64,000 bases of DNA from an uncultured Sphingomonas sp. (GTDB lineage: Bacteria > Pseudomonadota > Alphaproteobacteria > Sphingomonadales > Sphingomonadaceae): assembly GCF_913062585.1 (NCBI RefSeq), contig NZ_CAJXWX010000019.1, positions 1 through 64,000 of the forward strand, read 5' to 3'. The position numbers were made by a program, and so were the translations under genes. Positions 8,102 to 16,618 of this stretch are shown here, in pieces; the first letter of the stretch is position 1, and each line of letters begins with the position of its first letter. The notes beneath the pieces were generated by a model that did no database searches, was not told the origin of the DNA, and worked only from the letters and a program-made list of their open reading frames with translations.

Positions 8102-10312
8102 ATGGAGTTCAGCAGGCGCAACATCCTTATCGGCGGGGGCGCGGGGGCCGGGTTACTGGTCGCCTGGGGCCTGTGGCCGCGTGTCTATGCACCCAATCTA
8201 ACCGTCGGGCCGGGCGAGCAGGCGTTCGGCGCGTGGCTGAAGATCGGGCGGGACGGCATCGTCACCGTCGCGGTGCCGCAGGCCGAGCATGGCCAGGGGA
8301 TCGTGACCGCGCTGGCCCAGGTGGTCGCCGACGAACTGGGCGCGGACTGGCGGACGATTGCGGTCGAGCCCGCTCCCCTGAGCCCGCTCTACGCCAACCC
8401 GATCGCGGTCGATTCGCTGTTCGAGGGCGCGTTCGACCGGCTGCCACAGGGCGCGCGCGACGAATGGCTGCGCCGCGACCGGGTGATGCTGACCGCCGGG
8501 TCCAGTTCGCTGCGCATGTTCGAGGGGCCCGCGCGCGCCGCCGCCGCGACCGCCCGCGCACTGATGGCGCAGGCCGCCGCCCGGCGCTGGGGCGTCGATT
8601 GGAGCCAGTGCGAGGCCAAGGACGGCTTCATCACCCATGGCGACCGGCGGCTGCGCTTCGCCGAACTGGCCGAGGCGGCGGCGGGCGAGACGGTGCCCGA
8701 ACCCCTGCCGCTGGGCAGCGGCGGGGCGGGCAAGCTGGCGGGGACGGACGTGGCCCGGCTCGATTCGCCCGCCAAGGTCGATGGCTCGGCCAATTTCACC
8801 GCCGATATCCGCCTGCCCGACATGGTCCATGTCGCCGTCCGCCACGCGCCGCTGGGCGAAGTGCACGCGATCCGGATCGACCGCGCGGCGGCGATGAAGG
8901 TGCCGGGCGTGGTCGAGGTGATCGAGGGCGGCGACTGGGTCGCGGTCGCCGCCGCCAGCTGGTGGATCGCGCAGAAGGGGCTCGACGCGCTGGCTCCGCG
9001 TGCCGCGACCGCCGGAGTGCTGCCGAACAGCGGGAACATCGCCCAGGCGCTGGATGCCGCGCTGAAGGACGAAGGGCGCACGGTCCTCCGCCGCGGCGAC
9101 CTCGCCCCGCTCGAAGGATCGGGACTGGTCGAGGCCGAATATCGCGTCGGCGTCGGCGTCCATGCCGCGATCGAGCCGAGCGCGGCGGTGGCGGCATGGC
9201 GGGACGATGGCCTCGAACTCTGGCTGCCGACCCTGGTGCCGGACAATGCGCGTGGCGTGGCGGCGAAGGCGGCGGGCATGTCGGTCGACCGGGTGGTCGT
9301 CCATCCCATGCCGATCGGCGGCGGCTTCGGCATCGGCCTGGAGGCGGACGCGGTGGTGCAGGCCGCGACGATCGCGGCAGCGCTGAAGCGGCCGGTCAAT
9401 CTGCTATGGTCGCGCACTGAGGATCTGCGCCGCGACGCTTACCGCGCGCCCGCGCTGGCCCGGATGACCGCGCGTCTCGACAAGGCGGTGCTGACCGCCT
9501 GGCACGCGCGGATCGCCACGCCCGCGACCGGCCGGGCGCTGGCCGAACGGGTCATGCCCGCCGGGCTGGTCCGCTTCGACCTGCGCGGCGAGGGCAAGGG
9601 CGATGCCTATGCGATGGGCGGCGCGGTGCCGCCCTATGCGATCCCGGCGCTGGCGCTGCATCACCATGTCGCCGACCTGCCAATCCCGACCGGTCATGTC
9701 CGGGGCGGAGCGCATGTCGCCAATTGCTTCATCGGCGAGTCCTTCCTGGACGAGTGCGCCCGCGCAGCGGGTGTCGATCCGCTGGCCTGGCGGATCCGGA
9801 TGCTGGGGGAGGCGCCCCGGCTGGCACGCTGCCTCTCGACCGCCGCGTCGCTCGGCGGTTGGGAAGGCGGCGGCGCGAATAGCGGGCAGGGCGTCGCGGC
9901 GCACGGCTTTCGCGGTAGCTATGTCGCGGTCATGGCGGAGGCGCACCGCGACGAAGCCGGGCGACCGATCGTCGACCGGCTGGTCGCCGCCGTCGATTGC
10001 GGTCGCGTGATGAACCCCGACATCGTGCGCCAGCAGGTGGAGGGTGGGCTGATCTTCGGGCTCGCGGCCCTGCGCGGCGGTGCGGTCGGGTTCCAGGACG
10101 GCTGGGCCATGCCGTCGCGGCTGGGCGCGCTGAACCTGCCGCGCCTGGCCGATACGCCCGACATCACGGTCGAGCTGATCCGATCCGACGAGGATCCCGG
10201 CGGCGTGGGCGAGCTGGCGGTGCCGCCGGTCGCACCCGCCATCGCCAATGCGCTTGCCACCCTGCCCGGCTTCCCACGGATACGAAGCCTGCCGATGGAG
10301 TTGTCCGCCTGA
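8102..10312 (+). CDS. Molybdopterin-dependent hydroxylase large subunit (IorB-like)
   Basis: Large subunit of a xanthine dehydrogenase/aldehyde oxidase-family enzyme, closest in layout to isoquinoline 1-oxidoreductase beta subunits. An SRRNILIGG motif followed by a hydrophobic stretch suggests Tat export or membrane anchoring. Family blocks are VPQAEHGQGIVTAL (about 60), the cofactor-facing GGGFGIGLE region (about 404), PTGHVRGGAHVANCF (about 534), and near the C-terminus GGVGELAVPPVAPAIANAL, which keeps the catalytic glutamate. At 736 aa it is close to full length. The [2Fe-2S] small subunit that such enzymes need is not adjacent. The stop overlaps the hemH start by one base. Confidence 0.87.
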   Translation: MEFSRRNILIGGGAGAGLLVAWGLWPRVYAPNLTVGPGEQAFGAWLKIGRDGIVTVAVPQAEHGQGIVTALAQVVADELGADWRTIAVEPAPLSPLYANPIAVDSLFEGAFDRLPQGARDEWLRRDRVMLTAGSSSLRMFEGPARAAAATARALMAQAAARRWGVDWSQCEAKDGFITHGDRRLRFAELAEAAAGETVPEPLPLGSGGAGKLAGTDVARLDSPAKVDGSANFTADIRLPDMVHVAVRHAPLGEVHAIRIDRAAAMKVPGVVEVIEGGDWVAVAAASWWIAQKGLDALAPRAATAGVLPNSGNIAQALDAALKDEGRTVLRRGDLAPLEGSGLVEAEYRVGVGVHAAIEPSAAVAAWRDDGLELWLPTLVPDNARGVAAKAAGMSVDRVVVHPMPIGGGFGIGLEADAVVQAATIAAALKRPVNLLWSRTEDLRRDAYRAPALARMTARLDKAVLTAWHARIATPATGRALAERVMPAGLVRFDLRGEGKGDAYAMGGAVPPYAIPALALHHHVADLPIPTGHVRGGAHVANCFIGESFLDECARAAGVDPLAWRIRMLGEAPRLARCLSTAASLGGWEGGGANSGQGVAAHGFRGSYVAVMAEAHRDEAGRPIVDRLVAAVDCGRVMNPDIVRQQVEGGLIFGLAALRGGAVGFQDGWAMPSRLGALNLPRLADTPDITVELIRSDEDPGGVGELAVPPVAPAIANALATLPGFPRIRSLPMELSA

Positions 10313-11325
10313 TGCTGCCGCCCGACCATCCCCCCGTCCCGCGCCCCAAGATCGGCGTGCTCCTGATGAACCTGGGCACCCCCGACGCCCCCGACGCGAA
10401 GTCGGTGAAGCGCTATCTGGGCGAATTCCTGTCGGATCGCCGCGTCATCGAAATCCCCGCGCTGCTGTGGCAGCCGATCCTGCGCGGCATCATCCTGAAC
10501 ACCCGGCCGAAGAAATCGGCCCATGCCTATTCGCTGGTCTGGCGCGACGACGGCTCGCCGCTGGCCGCGATCACCAAGGCGCAGGCAGTGGCGTTGAAGG
10601 ACGCGTTCGGGCCCGGCGTCATGGTCGACTGGGCAATGCGCTATGGTCGCCCCGCCATCGCCGACCAGATACAGGCGATGAAGGATGCCGGGTGCGAGCG
10701 TATCCTGCTGGCGCCGCTCTATCCGCAATATTGCGCAGCGACGACCGCCACCGCCAATGACAAGGCGTTCGCGCATCTGGCGACGATGCGCTGGCAACCC
10801 GCGATCCGCACCCTGCCGCCTTATTATGACGATGCGCTCTATATCGACGCGCTGAAGACCCAGCTGGAGGCCCAGCTCGCCGCGCTGGATTTCGAGCCCG
10901 AGGCGATCCTCGCGAGCTTCCACGGCATGCCGCAGCGGACGCTGGAACTGGGCGATCCCTATCACTGTCATTGCCGCAAGACCGCGCGGCTGCTGGCCGA
11001 GGCGATGAAGGACACGCTGGCGGGCCGCGAGCTGCTCGTCGCGTTCCAGTCGCGATTCGGCCGCGCCAAGTGGCTGGAGCCCGCCACCGACACCGTGCTG
11101 GAGGCGCTGCCGGGGCGCGGCATCCACAAGGTGGCGATCCTGGCGCCCGGTTTCTCGGCGGACTGCATCGAGACGCTGGAGGAACTGGCGATCCGCGGGC
11201 GCGAGAGTTTCGAGGGCGCGGGCGGCACCCATTTCGCCTATCTTCCGTGCCTTAATGACGGGGAGATCGGGATCGCGATGTTGCGTGGTTTGATCGAACG
11301 CGAGCTTCAGGGCTGGTTGCCGTAG
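10312..11325 (+). CDS. hemH: Ferrochelatase
   Basis: Inserts Fe2+ into protoporphyrin IX in the last step of heme synthesis. It starts with the conserved KIGVLLMNLGTPDAPD and contains the family block LAPLYPQYCAATT and the active-site ASFHGMPQR (about residues 202-210) with the metal-binding histidine. FQSRFGRAKWLEPATD and a PGFSADCIETLEE region with the conserved glutamates follow. At 337 aa it is typical for alphaproteobacteria. The ATG shares its A with the TGA of the preceding gene, so it is probably translated from the same message. Confidence 0.96.
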   Translation: MLPPDHPPVPRPKIGVLLMNLGTPDAPDAKSVKRYLGEFLSDRRVIEIPALLWQPILRGIILNTRPKKSAHAYSLVWRDDGSPLAAITKAQAVALKDAFGPGVMVDWAMRYGRPAIADQIQAMKDAGCERILLAPLYPQYCAATTATANDKAFAHLATMRWQPAIRTLPPYYDDALYIDALKTQLEAQLAALDFEPEAILASFHGMPQRTLELGDPYHCHCRKTARLLAEAMKDTLAGRELLVAFQSRFGRAKWLEPATDTVLEALPGRGIHKVAILAPGFSADCIETLEELAIRGRESFEGAGGTHFAYLPCLNDGEIGIAMLRGLIERELQGWLP

Positions 11326-11409
11326 CGTAATATTGCGTTGCCCGCCGTCTTCGCCATTGCGGATGGCGCGTGCCCCTTTTAAGCCACAATCTCAAATGGG
11401 AGAGGTTGA

Positions 11410-12132
11410 ATGGCACGGGTCGCGATTGTGACGGGTGGTACGCGCGGTATTGGCGAGGCGATCAGCCTGGCGCTGAAAGAGGCGGGCGTGACCGTCGCCG
11501 CCAATTATGCGGGCAATGACGAGCGCGCCCGCGAATTCTCCGAGCGGACCGGGATCAAGGCGTATAAGTGGGACGTCGCCGACTATGACGCGGTCCAGGC
11601 GGGCGTCGCGCAGGTCGCCGAAGAGCTGGGCCCGGTCGACATCGTCGTCAACAATGCGGGCATCACCCGCGACGGCACGCTGCTCAAGATGACCTACCAG
11701 ATGTGGAAGGAGGTCATGGACACCAACCTCGGCGGTTGCTTCAACATGGCCAAGGCGGTGTTCCCCGGCATGCGCGACCGGAAATGGGGCCGTATCGTCA
11801 ATATCGGTTCGATCAACGGCCAGGCCGGTCAATATGGCCAAGTCAACTATGCCGCTGCCAAGTCGGGCATCCATGGCTTCACCAAGGCGCTGGCGCAGGA
11901 AGGCGCGCGGTTCGGCGTGACCGTCAACGCGATCGCACCGGGCTATATCGACACCGACATGGTCGCCGCGGTCCCCGCCGACGTGCTGGAGAAGATCGTC
12001 GCCAAGATCCCGGTCGGCCGCCTGGGCCAGGCACATGAGATCGCGCGCGGCGTCGCCTTCCTCTGCTCGGACGAGGCGGGCTTCGTGACGGGCTCGACCC
12101 TGTCGATCAACGGCGGCCAGCATATGTATTGA
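11410..12132 (+). CDS. phbB: Acetoacetyl-CoA reductase
   Basis: NADPH-dependent short-chain reductase that turns acetoacetyl-CoA into (R)-3-hydroxybutyryl-CoA for polyhydroxyalkanoate synthesis. The cofactor motif TGGTRGIGEA (8-17), NNAG, the catalytic serine in NIGSINGQAGQ and the YAAAKSG pair are all present. QYGQVNYAAAKSGIHGFTKALAQEG and the ending INGGQHMY are typical of PhbB rather than FabG. Its length (240 aa) matches. GGGAGAGG lies just upstream of the ATG. No phaA or phaC is adjacent, so the pathway genes are scattered. Confidence 0.93.
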   Translation: MARVAIVTGGTRGIGEAISLALKEAGVTVAANYAGNDERAREFSERTGIKAYKWDVADYDAVQAGVAQVAEELGPVDIVVNNAGITRDGTLLKMTYQMWKEVMDTNLGGCFNMAKAVFPGMRDRKWGRIVNIGSINGQAGQYGQVNYAAAKSGIHGFTKALAQEGARFGVTVNAIAPGYIDTDMVAAVPADVLEKIVAKIPVGRLGQAHEIARGVAFLCSDEAGFVTGSTLSINGGQHMY

Positions 12133-12144
12133 GGCGGGCCTGCT

Positions 12145-12264
12145 TTCCTCCCCTTGCAGGGGAGGTGGCAGCGCGCAGCGCTGACGGAGGGGTGTCGCGC
12201 TCTCGATAGGGGGACACCCCTCCACCATCCTTCGGATGGTCCCCCTCCCCTTGCAGGGGAGGAA
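12145..12264. repeat. Family A dispersed repeat, full copy
   Basis: About 120 bp with a CCTCCCCTTGCAGGGGAGG-like palindrome at each end and inverted inner blocks (GGAGGGGTGTC with GACACCCCTCC, and CCATCC with GGATGG). It lies between phbB and the glycine-zipper gene, which converge on it. Related copies are at 57712-57848 and 63887-64000, with short cores at 4507 and 52338. Confidence 0.85.
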
Positions 12265-12279
12265 TAGGTGATGAAGCAA

Positions 12280-12312
12280 GAACGCCGACCTCCGGTGGGG
12301 GAGATCGGCGTT
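12280..12312 (-). terminator. Terminator-like hairpin after the glycine-zipper gene
   Basis: AACGCCGA (12281-12288) pairs with TCGGCGTT (12305-12312). In the minus direction the stem is followed by CTTGCTTCAT, a weak T-rich tail. It lies about 75 nt past the stop codon of the minus-strand gene. Confidence 0.45.
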
Positions 12313-12385
12313 CCGTCCTCGATACGCTACGCGAGGAAAACTGGGGCGGATGGGCAGGATACAGGCCCGTCCGCCCAAACTGTGT

Positions 12386-12724
12386 TTAGCGGCAATAGCC
12401 GGGGCGGCCCGAGCGCTCGATCGCGCGGCCGGCCAGCGCACCCGCGCCGCCGCCGATCAGCGTGCCCAGCGTGCGGTCGCCATCGGTGTCGATGGTCCGG
12501 CCCAGCAGGCCGCCCGCCACCGCGCCGACGATGGTGCCGGTCGTGCCCGAGCGGCGGCACTTGCTCGCCTGATATTCGGCGCGTGCGCCGTCCGAATAGC
12601 CCCGGTAATAGCGATCGGAATGATAGGCCCGGCGATAGCGATGCGCATCGGCCGCGCTGGCGGGCAGGACGGCGCCGCCGAGCATCGCCAGGGCCGTGGT
12701 CGCCAGGGTCAGGGTCTTCATCAT
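12386..12724 (-). CDS. Secreted glycine-zipper protein
   Basis: Small exported protein of unknown function. A clear signal peptide ends at ASA-AD (about residue 25). A Tyr/Arg-rich stretch (HRYRRAYHSDRYYRGY) follows, then a glycine-zipper segment (GTIVGAVAGGLLG and LGTLIGGGAGALAG, about 63-98) of the type found in outer-membrane lipoproteins and 2TM glycine-zipper proteins. No lipobox cysteine is present. Two cysteines flank the zipper (CRRSG and the C-terminal GYCR). Monocistronic, with a hairpin downstream. Confidence 0.8.
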   Translation of the reverse strand: MMKTLTLATTALAMLGGAVLPASAADAHRYRRAYHSDRYYRGYSDGARAEYQASKCRRSGTTGTIVGAVAGGLLGRTIDTDGDRTLGTLIGGGAGALAGRAIERSGRPGYCR

Positions 12725-12831
12725 GGTCTCACTCCCGAATTCATCGCGATCGACGGTCCCGTCCGTCGTCGTTGACCCGCTTCTGCGCGATTCGGATTGA
12801 GCCTTTCCTGAATGTCGCGGTTATCCGCCGT

Positions 12832-13221
12832 TCAGGTGCGGGGCTGGATCAGGTCCCAGCGATTGCCGTACAGATCCTCGAACACCGCGACGATGCCATA
12901 GGGTTCGTGGCGCGGCGGTTCGACGAAGCGTACGCCGCGCTCTGTGTAGAGCCGGTGATCGCGGGCGAAGTCATCGGTTTCGAGGAACAGGAAGACCCGG
13001 CCGCCGCTCTGGTTGCCGATCGCATCAACCTGTCGCCCGTCGATCGCGCGCGCCAGCAGCAGCCCCGAGGACGTGGCGTCGGGCGCCACGACCACCCATC
13101 GCTTGTCCTCCGGCAGACGCGTATCCTCGCACAGCACGAAGCCCAGCATGTCGACGAAGAAGGCGATGGCTTCGTCATAATCCGCCACCAGCAGGGCGGT
13201 CCGGGACAGGCGGCGCGTCAT
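12832..13221 (-). CDS. VOC/glyoxalase-fold protein
   Basis: Vicinal-oxygen-chelate superfamily protein of unknown substrate. It has the paired beta-alpha-beta-beta-beta layout: ALLVADYDEAIAFFVDMLGF at the start and FEDLYGNRWDLIQP at the end, where the final strand and loop are typical of the family. At 129 aa it is a single VOC unit that probably dimerises. It is divergent from the phytase-like esterase gene with about 90 bp between the starts. Isomerase, dioxygenase and resistance-protein roles all remain open. Confidence 0.82.
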   Translation of the reverse strand: MTRRLSRTALLVADYDEAIAFFVDMLGFVLCEDTRLPEDKRWVVVAPDATSSGLLLARAIDGRQVDAIGNQSGGRVFLFLETDDFARDHRLYTERGVRFVEPPRHEPYGIVAVFEDLYGNRWDLIQPRT

Positions 13222-13312
13222 GCTGCCTTCCTGTCCGAATCCGGAACCCGGGCCAAGGCCCTCGCCCGCGAATAAGGCTGTCGTGTTGCGCCGCAGCGCC
13301 TATGAGGGCGCC

Positions 13313-14314
13313 ATGCGTCGCGTCCTTCTGTTATCGCTGCTGATGCTGGCGCTTGTGCCGGGATGGGCGGGGCGCGAACGGCTGGCGCTGTTCGATGGGC
13401 CGGCGCGGATGGAGGTGCGGGCGGTGCCGCTTGACCCGCATGATCCGGCGCGCCGCCGGGTCGGGGCGCTCACCTATCTCGGCGGGATCGCGCTGACCAG
13501 CAGCGACCCGGCCTTTGGCGGCTATTCGTCGCTGTCGGTCGCGGGGGATCGGTTTACCCTGCTGAGCGATGGTGGGACGCTCATCCGCTTCGCCATGGAC
13601 GCGGACTGGCGGCCGCATGGCCTTCGCTTCGACAATCTGCCCGCGGGTCCCGGCACGGGGTGGCTCAAGTCCGATCGTGATAGCGAATCGATGGCGGTCG
13701 ATCCCTGGACCGGGCATATCTGGGTCGGCTTCGAAAGCTATAACCAGATCTGGCGCTATGCGCCCGACTTCGCGCGGGTCGAGGGGCATGTCGCGCCCCC
13801 CGCCATGAAGGAATGGCCGGTCAATGGCGGACCCGAATCGCTTGCGCGGTTGCCGGACGGTCGGTTCGTCACCGTCTCGGAACAGGCGATGGTGTCGCGC
13901 GCACGGTGGCGCGGCAGCGCGGAGTCGCGGCAGGACAGCCGCCAGGGCCTGATCTTTGCGGGCGATCCGCTGCGGATGCGACCCCGGCATTTCGCCTATC
14001 GGACGTCACCCGATCACGACGTCGCCGACATCGCCGCGCTGCCCGACGGGTCGCTGATCGTGGTCGAGCGGCGATTCCGCCTGCCCTATCATTTCTCGAA
14101 TCGGATCATGCTGGTCCCCGCGGCCGAGGTCGCCCCCGGTCGCGTGGCGCGGGGACGGTTGCTCGCCGAGCTGGACTCGCCGCTGATCCACGACAATTTC
14201 GAAGGGGTCGCGATCACCCGGGAAGCCGGGGCGACGATCCTGTGGCTGGTGTCCGACGACAACCAGATGTGGCTGCAGCACAGCTATCTGCTGAAGTTCC
14301 GGCTGGACCGGTGA
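13313..14314 (+). CDS. Exported esterase-like/phytase-like beta-propeller protein
   Basis: Predicted exported protein of the family annotated as esterase-like activity of phytase (PF13449). An N-terminal hydrophobic signal (RVLLLSLLMLALVPGWAG) is followed by a repetitive beta-propeller pattern, with GGYSSLSVAGDRFTLLSDGG, DSESMAVDPWTGHIWVGFE and NGGPESLARLPDGRFVTVSE as blades. A C-terminal block HDNFEGVAITREAGATILWLVSDDN ends the propeller. I chose ATG 13313, which begins the signal peptide. The frame is open 31 codons further up, but that part overlaps the divergent gene. The substrate is unknown, possibly a phosphoester or lactone. Confidence 0.83.
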   Translation: MRRVLLLSLLMLALVPGWAGRERLALFDGPARMEVRAVPLDPHDPARRRVGALTYLGGIALTSSDPAFGGYSSLSVAGDRFTLLSDGGTLIRFAMDADWRPHGLRFDNLPAGPGTGWLKSDRDSESMAVDPWTGHIWVGFESYNQIWRYAPDFARVEGHVAPPAMKEWPVNGGPESLARLPDGRFVTVSEQAMVSRARWRGSAESRQDSRQGLIFAGDPLRMRPRHFAYRTSPDHDVADIAALPDGSLIVVERRFRLPYHFSNRIMLVPAAEVAPGRVARGRLLAELDSPLIHDNFEGVAITREAGATILWLVSDDNQMWLQHSYLLKFRLDR

Positions 14315-14328
14315 TTCGCGTGGGTGGG

Positions 14329-14409
14329 GCGTGGCCTTCGACTTCGCTCAGGCTGAACGGAGCGTTGTACTGAACCCCGCTCGGCCTGAGCGAAGTCAAA
14401 GGCCACGCG
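14329..14409. repeat. Family B dispersed palindrome, copy 2
   Basis: Inverted arms with the CTTCGACTTCGCTCAG core and its complement lie between the converging phytase-like gene and rpmB. It begins only about 15 nt after the phytase-like stop. Confidence 0.85.
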
Positions 14410-14420
14410 ATAAGCCCCAA

Positions 14421-14453
14421 CGACGAAAACCCGCCACTCCGGGGAGCGGCGGG
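14421..14453 (-). terminator. Rho-independent terminator of rpmB
   Basis: CCCGCCACTC (14430-14439) pairs with GAGCGGCGGG (14444-14453), allowing a G-T pair, over a short loop. In the minus direction the stem is followed by TTTTCGTCG. It lies 30 nt past the rpmB stop. Confidence 0.75.
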
Positions 14454-14482
14454 CTTCAACCCGTCAACCGACCTTCGCGTGA

Positions 14483-14791
14483 TTACGCGGCGGCGGCTTC
14501 GGTCTTGGCGGCGGCCAGCTTCTTCACGACGTCGCGCTTCAGGCGACGCACGCGCAGCGACAGCTGGTCGTCCGAGGTCTTGACCAGCCAGTTGTCGAGG
14601 CCGCCATTGTGCTCGACCGAACGCAGGCCGTGGGTCGAGACGCGCAGACGCACGCTCTTCTCCAGCGAATCGGAAATCAGCGTGACGTTCTGCAGGTTCG
14701 GCAGGAACGTGCGCTTGGTCTTGTTGTTGGCGTGGGAAACGTTGTTACCCACCTGCCGGCCCTTGCCGGTCAGCTCGCAAATGCGCGACAT
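14483..14791 (-). CDS. rpmB: 50S ribosomal protein L28
   Basis: Ribosomal protein L28 of the large subunit. It starts [27 protein letters not shown], the family hallmark, with a following FLPNLQN. The C-terminal extension is Ala/Lys-rich ([13 protein letters not shown]), giving 102 aa, longer than the 78 aa of E. coli but usual for alphaproteobacteria. The start has AGGA upstream. Eight codons further up the frame remains open but does not look like protein. It stands alone, without rpmG next to it. Confidence 0.96.
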   Translation of the reverse strand: MSRICELTGKGRQVGNNVSHANNKTKRTFLPNLQNVTLISDSLEKSVRLRVSTHGLRSVEHNGGLDNWLVKTSDDQLSLRVRRLKRDVVKKLAAAKTEAAAA

Positions 14792-14951
14792 GATCGTTAT
14801 CCTGGTTTCAGGCAATGCCCGGAAAGGCCGCGCGGATAACCCGTACTGGCGCCTGCGTCAACCGATTCCCGGTTCGGGCCGGTTCCGGGACGTGCAACCC
14901 GGCTCCCGCCTGCGGCGTTGTTACGGCAACGAACCTTTGGGAGCCAGAGCC

Positions 14952-15164
14952 ATGCGCGCCTTTCTCGTCCTACTCGGCATCGTCCTTCTGCTGGCGGCGG
15001 GCGCCATGGCGATGGGCTGGATCAATATCGACCAGACCCGCGCCGCCGTGGTCCAGGCCCCGGCCTTCCGCGCCGAAGGACCCAAAGTGTCGGTCGGCAC
15101 GACGCAGAAGACGGTCGAGGTGCCGACGGTGACGGTCGAGAAGCCCGCCGACAACGCCCAGTAA
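14952..15164 (+). CDS. Small single-pass membrane protein
   Basis: A 70-residue protein of unknown function. The first 22 residues (RAFLVLLGIVLLLAAGAMAMGWI) form a hydrophobic segment that could be an uncleaved anchor or a signal. The remainder is short and polar, with a Val/Thr-rich tail (KTVEVPTVTVEKPADNAQ). GGGAG lies eight bases before the ATG, supporting this start. It is divergent from rpmB with about 160 bp between starts, and tadA follows about 55 bp downstream. I do not recognise a named family. Confidence 0.72.
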   Translation: MRAFLVLLGIVLLLAAGAMAMGWINIDQTRAAVVQAPAFRAEGPKVSVGTTQKTVEVPTVTVEKPADNAQ

Positions 15165-15218
15165 ACGCCCCGATCCGTCCCTCTTGCCCCCGCTGGCGAC
15201 GCGGGGCAGGGAGGGGCG

Positions 15219-15668
15219 ATGTTCCCGCTCCCCGCCCCCATGCGCGCCGCGCTCGATGCCGCTGCCGAAGCAGGGCGGGGGGGCGAGGTGCCGGTCGGTG
15301 CGGTGATCGTGCAGGGCGGGGCCATCATCGCCACCGGCGCCAACGCGCCGCGCCGCCTGCACGACCCCACCGCCCATGCCGAAATCCAGGCGATTCGCGC
15401 CGCCGCGTCCGTGCTGGGGCGCGACCGGCTGGAGGATTGCGACCTGTGGGTCACGCTGGAGCCCTGCGCCATGTGCGCGGGCGCCATCGCCCATGCCCGC
15501 ATCGCCCGGCTCTATTACGGCGCGAGCGACCCGAAGGGCGGCGCGGTGGAACACGGCCCCCGCTTCTTCGCGCAACCGACCTGCCACCACCGGCCGGAGG
15601 TCTATACCGGCATCGGCGAAGGCGAGGCGGCGACTCTGCTCCGGGATTTCTTTGCGGCCCGGCGATAG
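15219..15668 (+). CDS. tadA: tRNA-specific adenosine deaminase
   Basis: Deaminates A34 to inosine in tRNA-Arg(ACG). It has the cytidine/deoxycytidylate deaminase zinc motif HAE (53-55) with PCAMC (82-86), and the TadA-type front PVGAVIV. At 149 aa the length is typical. A generic nucleoside deaminase is the alternative, but VTLEPCAMCAGAIAHARI and YYGASDPKGGAVEH favour TadA. GGGAGGGGCG immediately precedes the ATG. It converges with the XRE gene, with five bases between the stops. Confidence 0.9.
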   Translation: MFPLPAPMRAALDAAAEAGRGGEVPVGAVIVQGGAIIATGANAPRRLHDPTAHAEIQAIRAAASVLGRDRLEDCDLWVTLEPCAMCAGAIAHARIARLYYGASDPKGGAVEHGPRFFAQPTCHHRPEVYTGIGEGEAATLLRDFFAARR

Positions 15669-15673
15669 GGGGC

Positions 15674-15907
15674 TCAGTCGGCGTCCGGGTGCAGATCGTC
15701 GTCCGAGGGCTCATAGCCGAGCAGGTCGCCCGGCTCGCACTCCAGATAGCGGCAGATTGCCGCCAGCGTCGCGAAACGCACGCCCTTCACCTTGCCCGAT
15801 TTCAGCAGCGACAGGTTCGATTCGGTGATGCCGATCGCCTCGGCCAATTCCTTCGAGCGGACCTTTCGCCTGGCCAGCATCACGTCGAGATGGACGATCA
15901 CCGGCAT
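15674..15907 (-). CDS. XRE-family helix-turn-helix regulator (YozG-like)
   Basis: Small DNA-binding protein of 77 aa that is essentially one helix-turn-helix domain. The segment SKELAEAIGITESNLSLLKSGKVKGVRFATLAAICRYLE is the HTH, followed by an acidic tail (GYEPSDDDLHPDAD). The ATG shares a base with the TGA of the upstream DUF2975 gene (TGATG, 15905-15909), so the two are almost certainly co-translated. XRE/DUF2975 pairs are a recurrent arrangement. A 7-3-7 palindrome upstream of the pair (16538-16554) is the obvious candidate operator. Confidence 0.88.
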   Translation of the reverse strand: MPVIVHLDVMLARRKVRSKELAEAIGITESNLSLLKSGKVKGVRFATLAAICRYLECEPGDLLGYEPSDDDLHPDAD

Positions 15908-16533
15908 CAGACGAACCGGTCCAGATCGCGCTGCGCCTTCAGCCCCGCCTCGATTGCCCAGACGGTGGCGAAGGCGGCGATGCCCAGCATCAGCGCGCTG
16001 CCGATGTCGAGCAGGTCGATGGTGATCGCCCATTGCCCGCCCTCGGGTGTGCCCGGCGACAATAGCATGACCATCAGGCTGTCCGACACCGGCCGCCCGA
16101 TCGCCCAGATCACCGCCATGAGCGCCGCCCGCCGCAGCCACGGCAGCGCCGCCGCCAGCGGCTCGCCATCTTTGCCCCCCAGGCGGCGCAGGGCCAGGCC
16201 GACGCAGAGCAGGATCAACGCGAACGGTCCATCGTCCAGCGCGGTCACGCCCGCGATCCCGGCGCGGACCAGCGGCCGGGCCGCATAGGCGTCGAACCGA
16301 CGCTCGGTGGCGGGGGAGGCCTGAACAGCCTTCATCGCCTCTTCCTCCAGCAGCATCGAGGGGCGCAGCGACCATGTGCATCCCGATTCGCCGCAATGCG
16401 ATTTCGGTCCCGGAAAGACGCCCGACAACAATGTGCCGATGCCCAGCGCTGCGGCGCACAACAGGAAGATCGTACCCGTCCATCGACAGATCAACGACTT
16501 ACGAGGCGGCAGAGAATATTCGTCTTTCACCAT
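15907..16533 (-). CDS. DUF2975-family membrane protein
   Basis: Inner-membrane protein of unknown function. About four hydrophobic segments are visible: ICRWTGTIFLLCAAALGIGTLL, FALILLCVGLALRRL, RRAALMAVIWAIGRPV and DIGSALMLGIAAFATVWAIEAGL. The last two resemble the DUF2975 core. A periplasmic loop with two cysteines (SHCGESGCTW) lies after the first segment. I chose ATG 16533, where the sequence becomes protein-like. An upstream in-frame start at 16620 would overlap the divergent pagL-like start. The stop overlaps the XRE gene start. In such pairs the membrane protein may modulate the regulator, but that is inference. Confidence 0.78.
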   Translation of the reverse strand: MVKDEYSLPPRKSLICRWTGTIFLLCAAALGIGTLLSGVFPGPKSHCGESGCTWSLRPSMLLEEEAMKAVQASPATERRFDAYAARPLVRAGIAGVTALDDGPFALILLCVGLALRRLGGKDGEPLAAALPWLRRAALMAVIWAIGRPVSDSLMVMLLSPGTPEGGQWAITIDLLDIGSALMLGIAAFATVWAIEAGLKAQRDLDRFV

Positions 16534-16537
16534 TTTC

Positions 16538-16554
16538 TTTCTGTTTGACAGAAA
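16538..16554. promoter_or_regulatory. Palindromic operator candidate for the XRE regulator
   Basis: TTTCTGT-TTG-ACAGAAA, perfect 7-bp arms with a 3-bp spacer, five bases upstream of the DUF2975 ATG in an unusually AT-rich stretch (about 16511-16575). Its position would let a bound XRE protein block its own operon. It is also about 65 bp from the divergent pagL-like start. Confidence 0.6.
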
Positions 16555-16618
16555 TTTCTTGCCATCATACGCGATAATCATCGGCCATGCGACGGCCGGT
16601 TCTGTCAGGGGTGGGATC

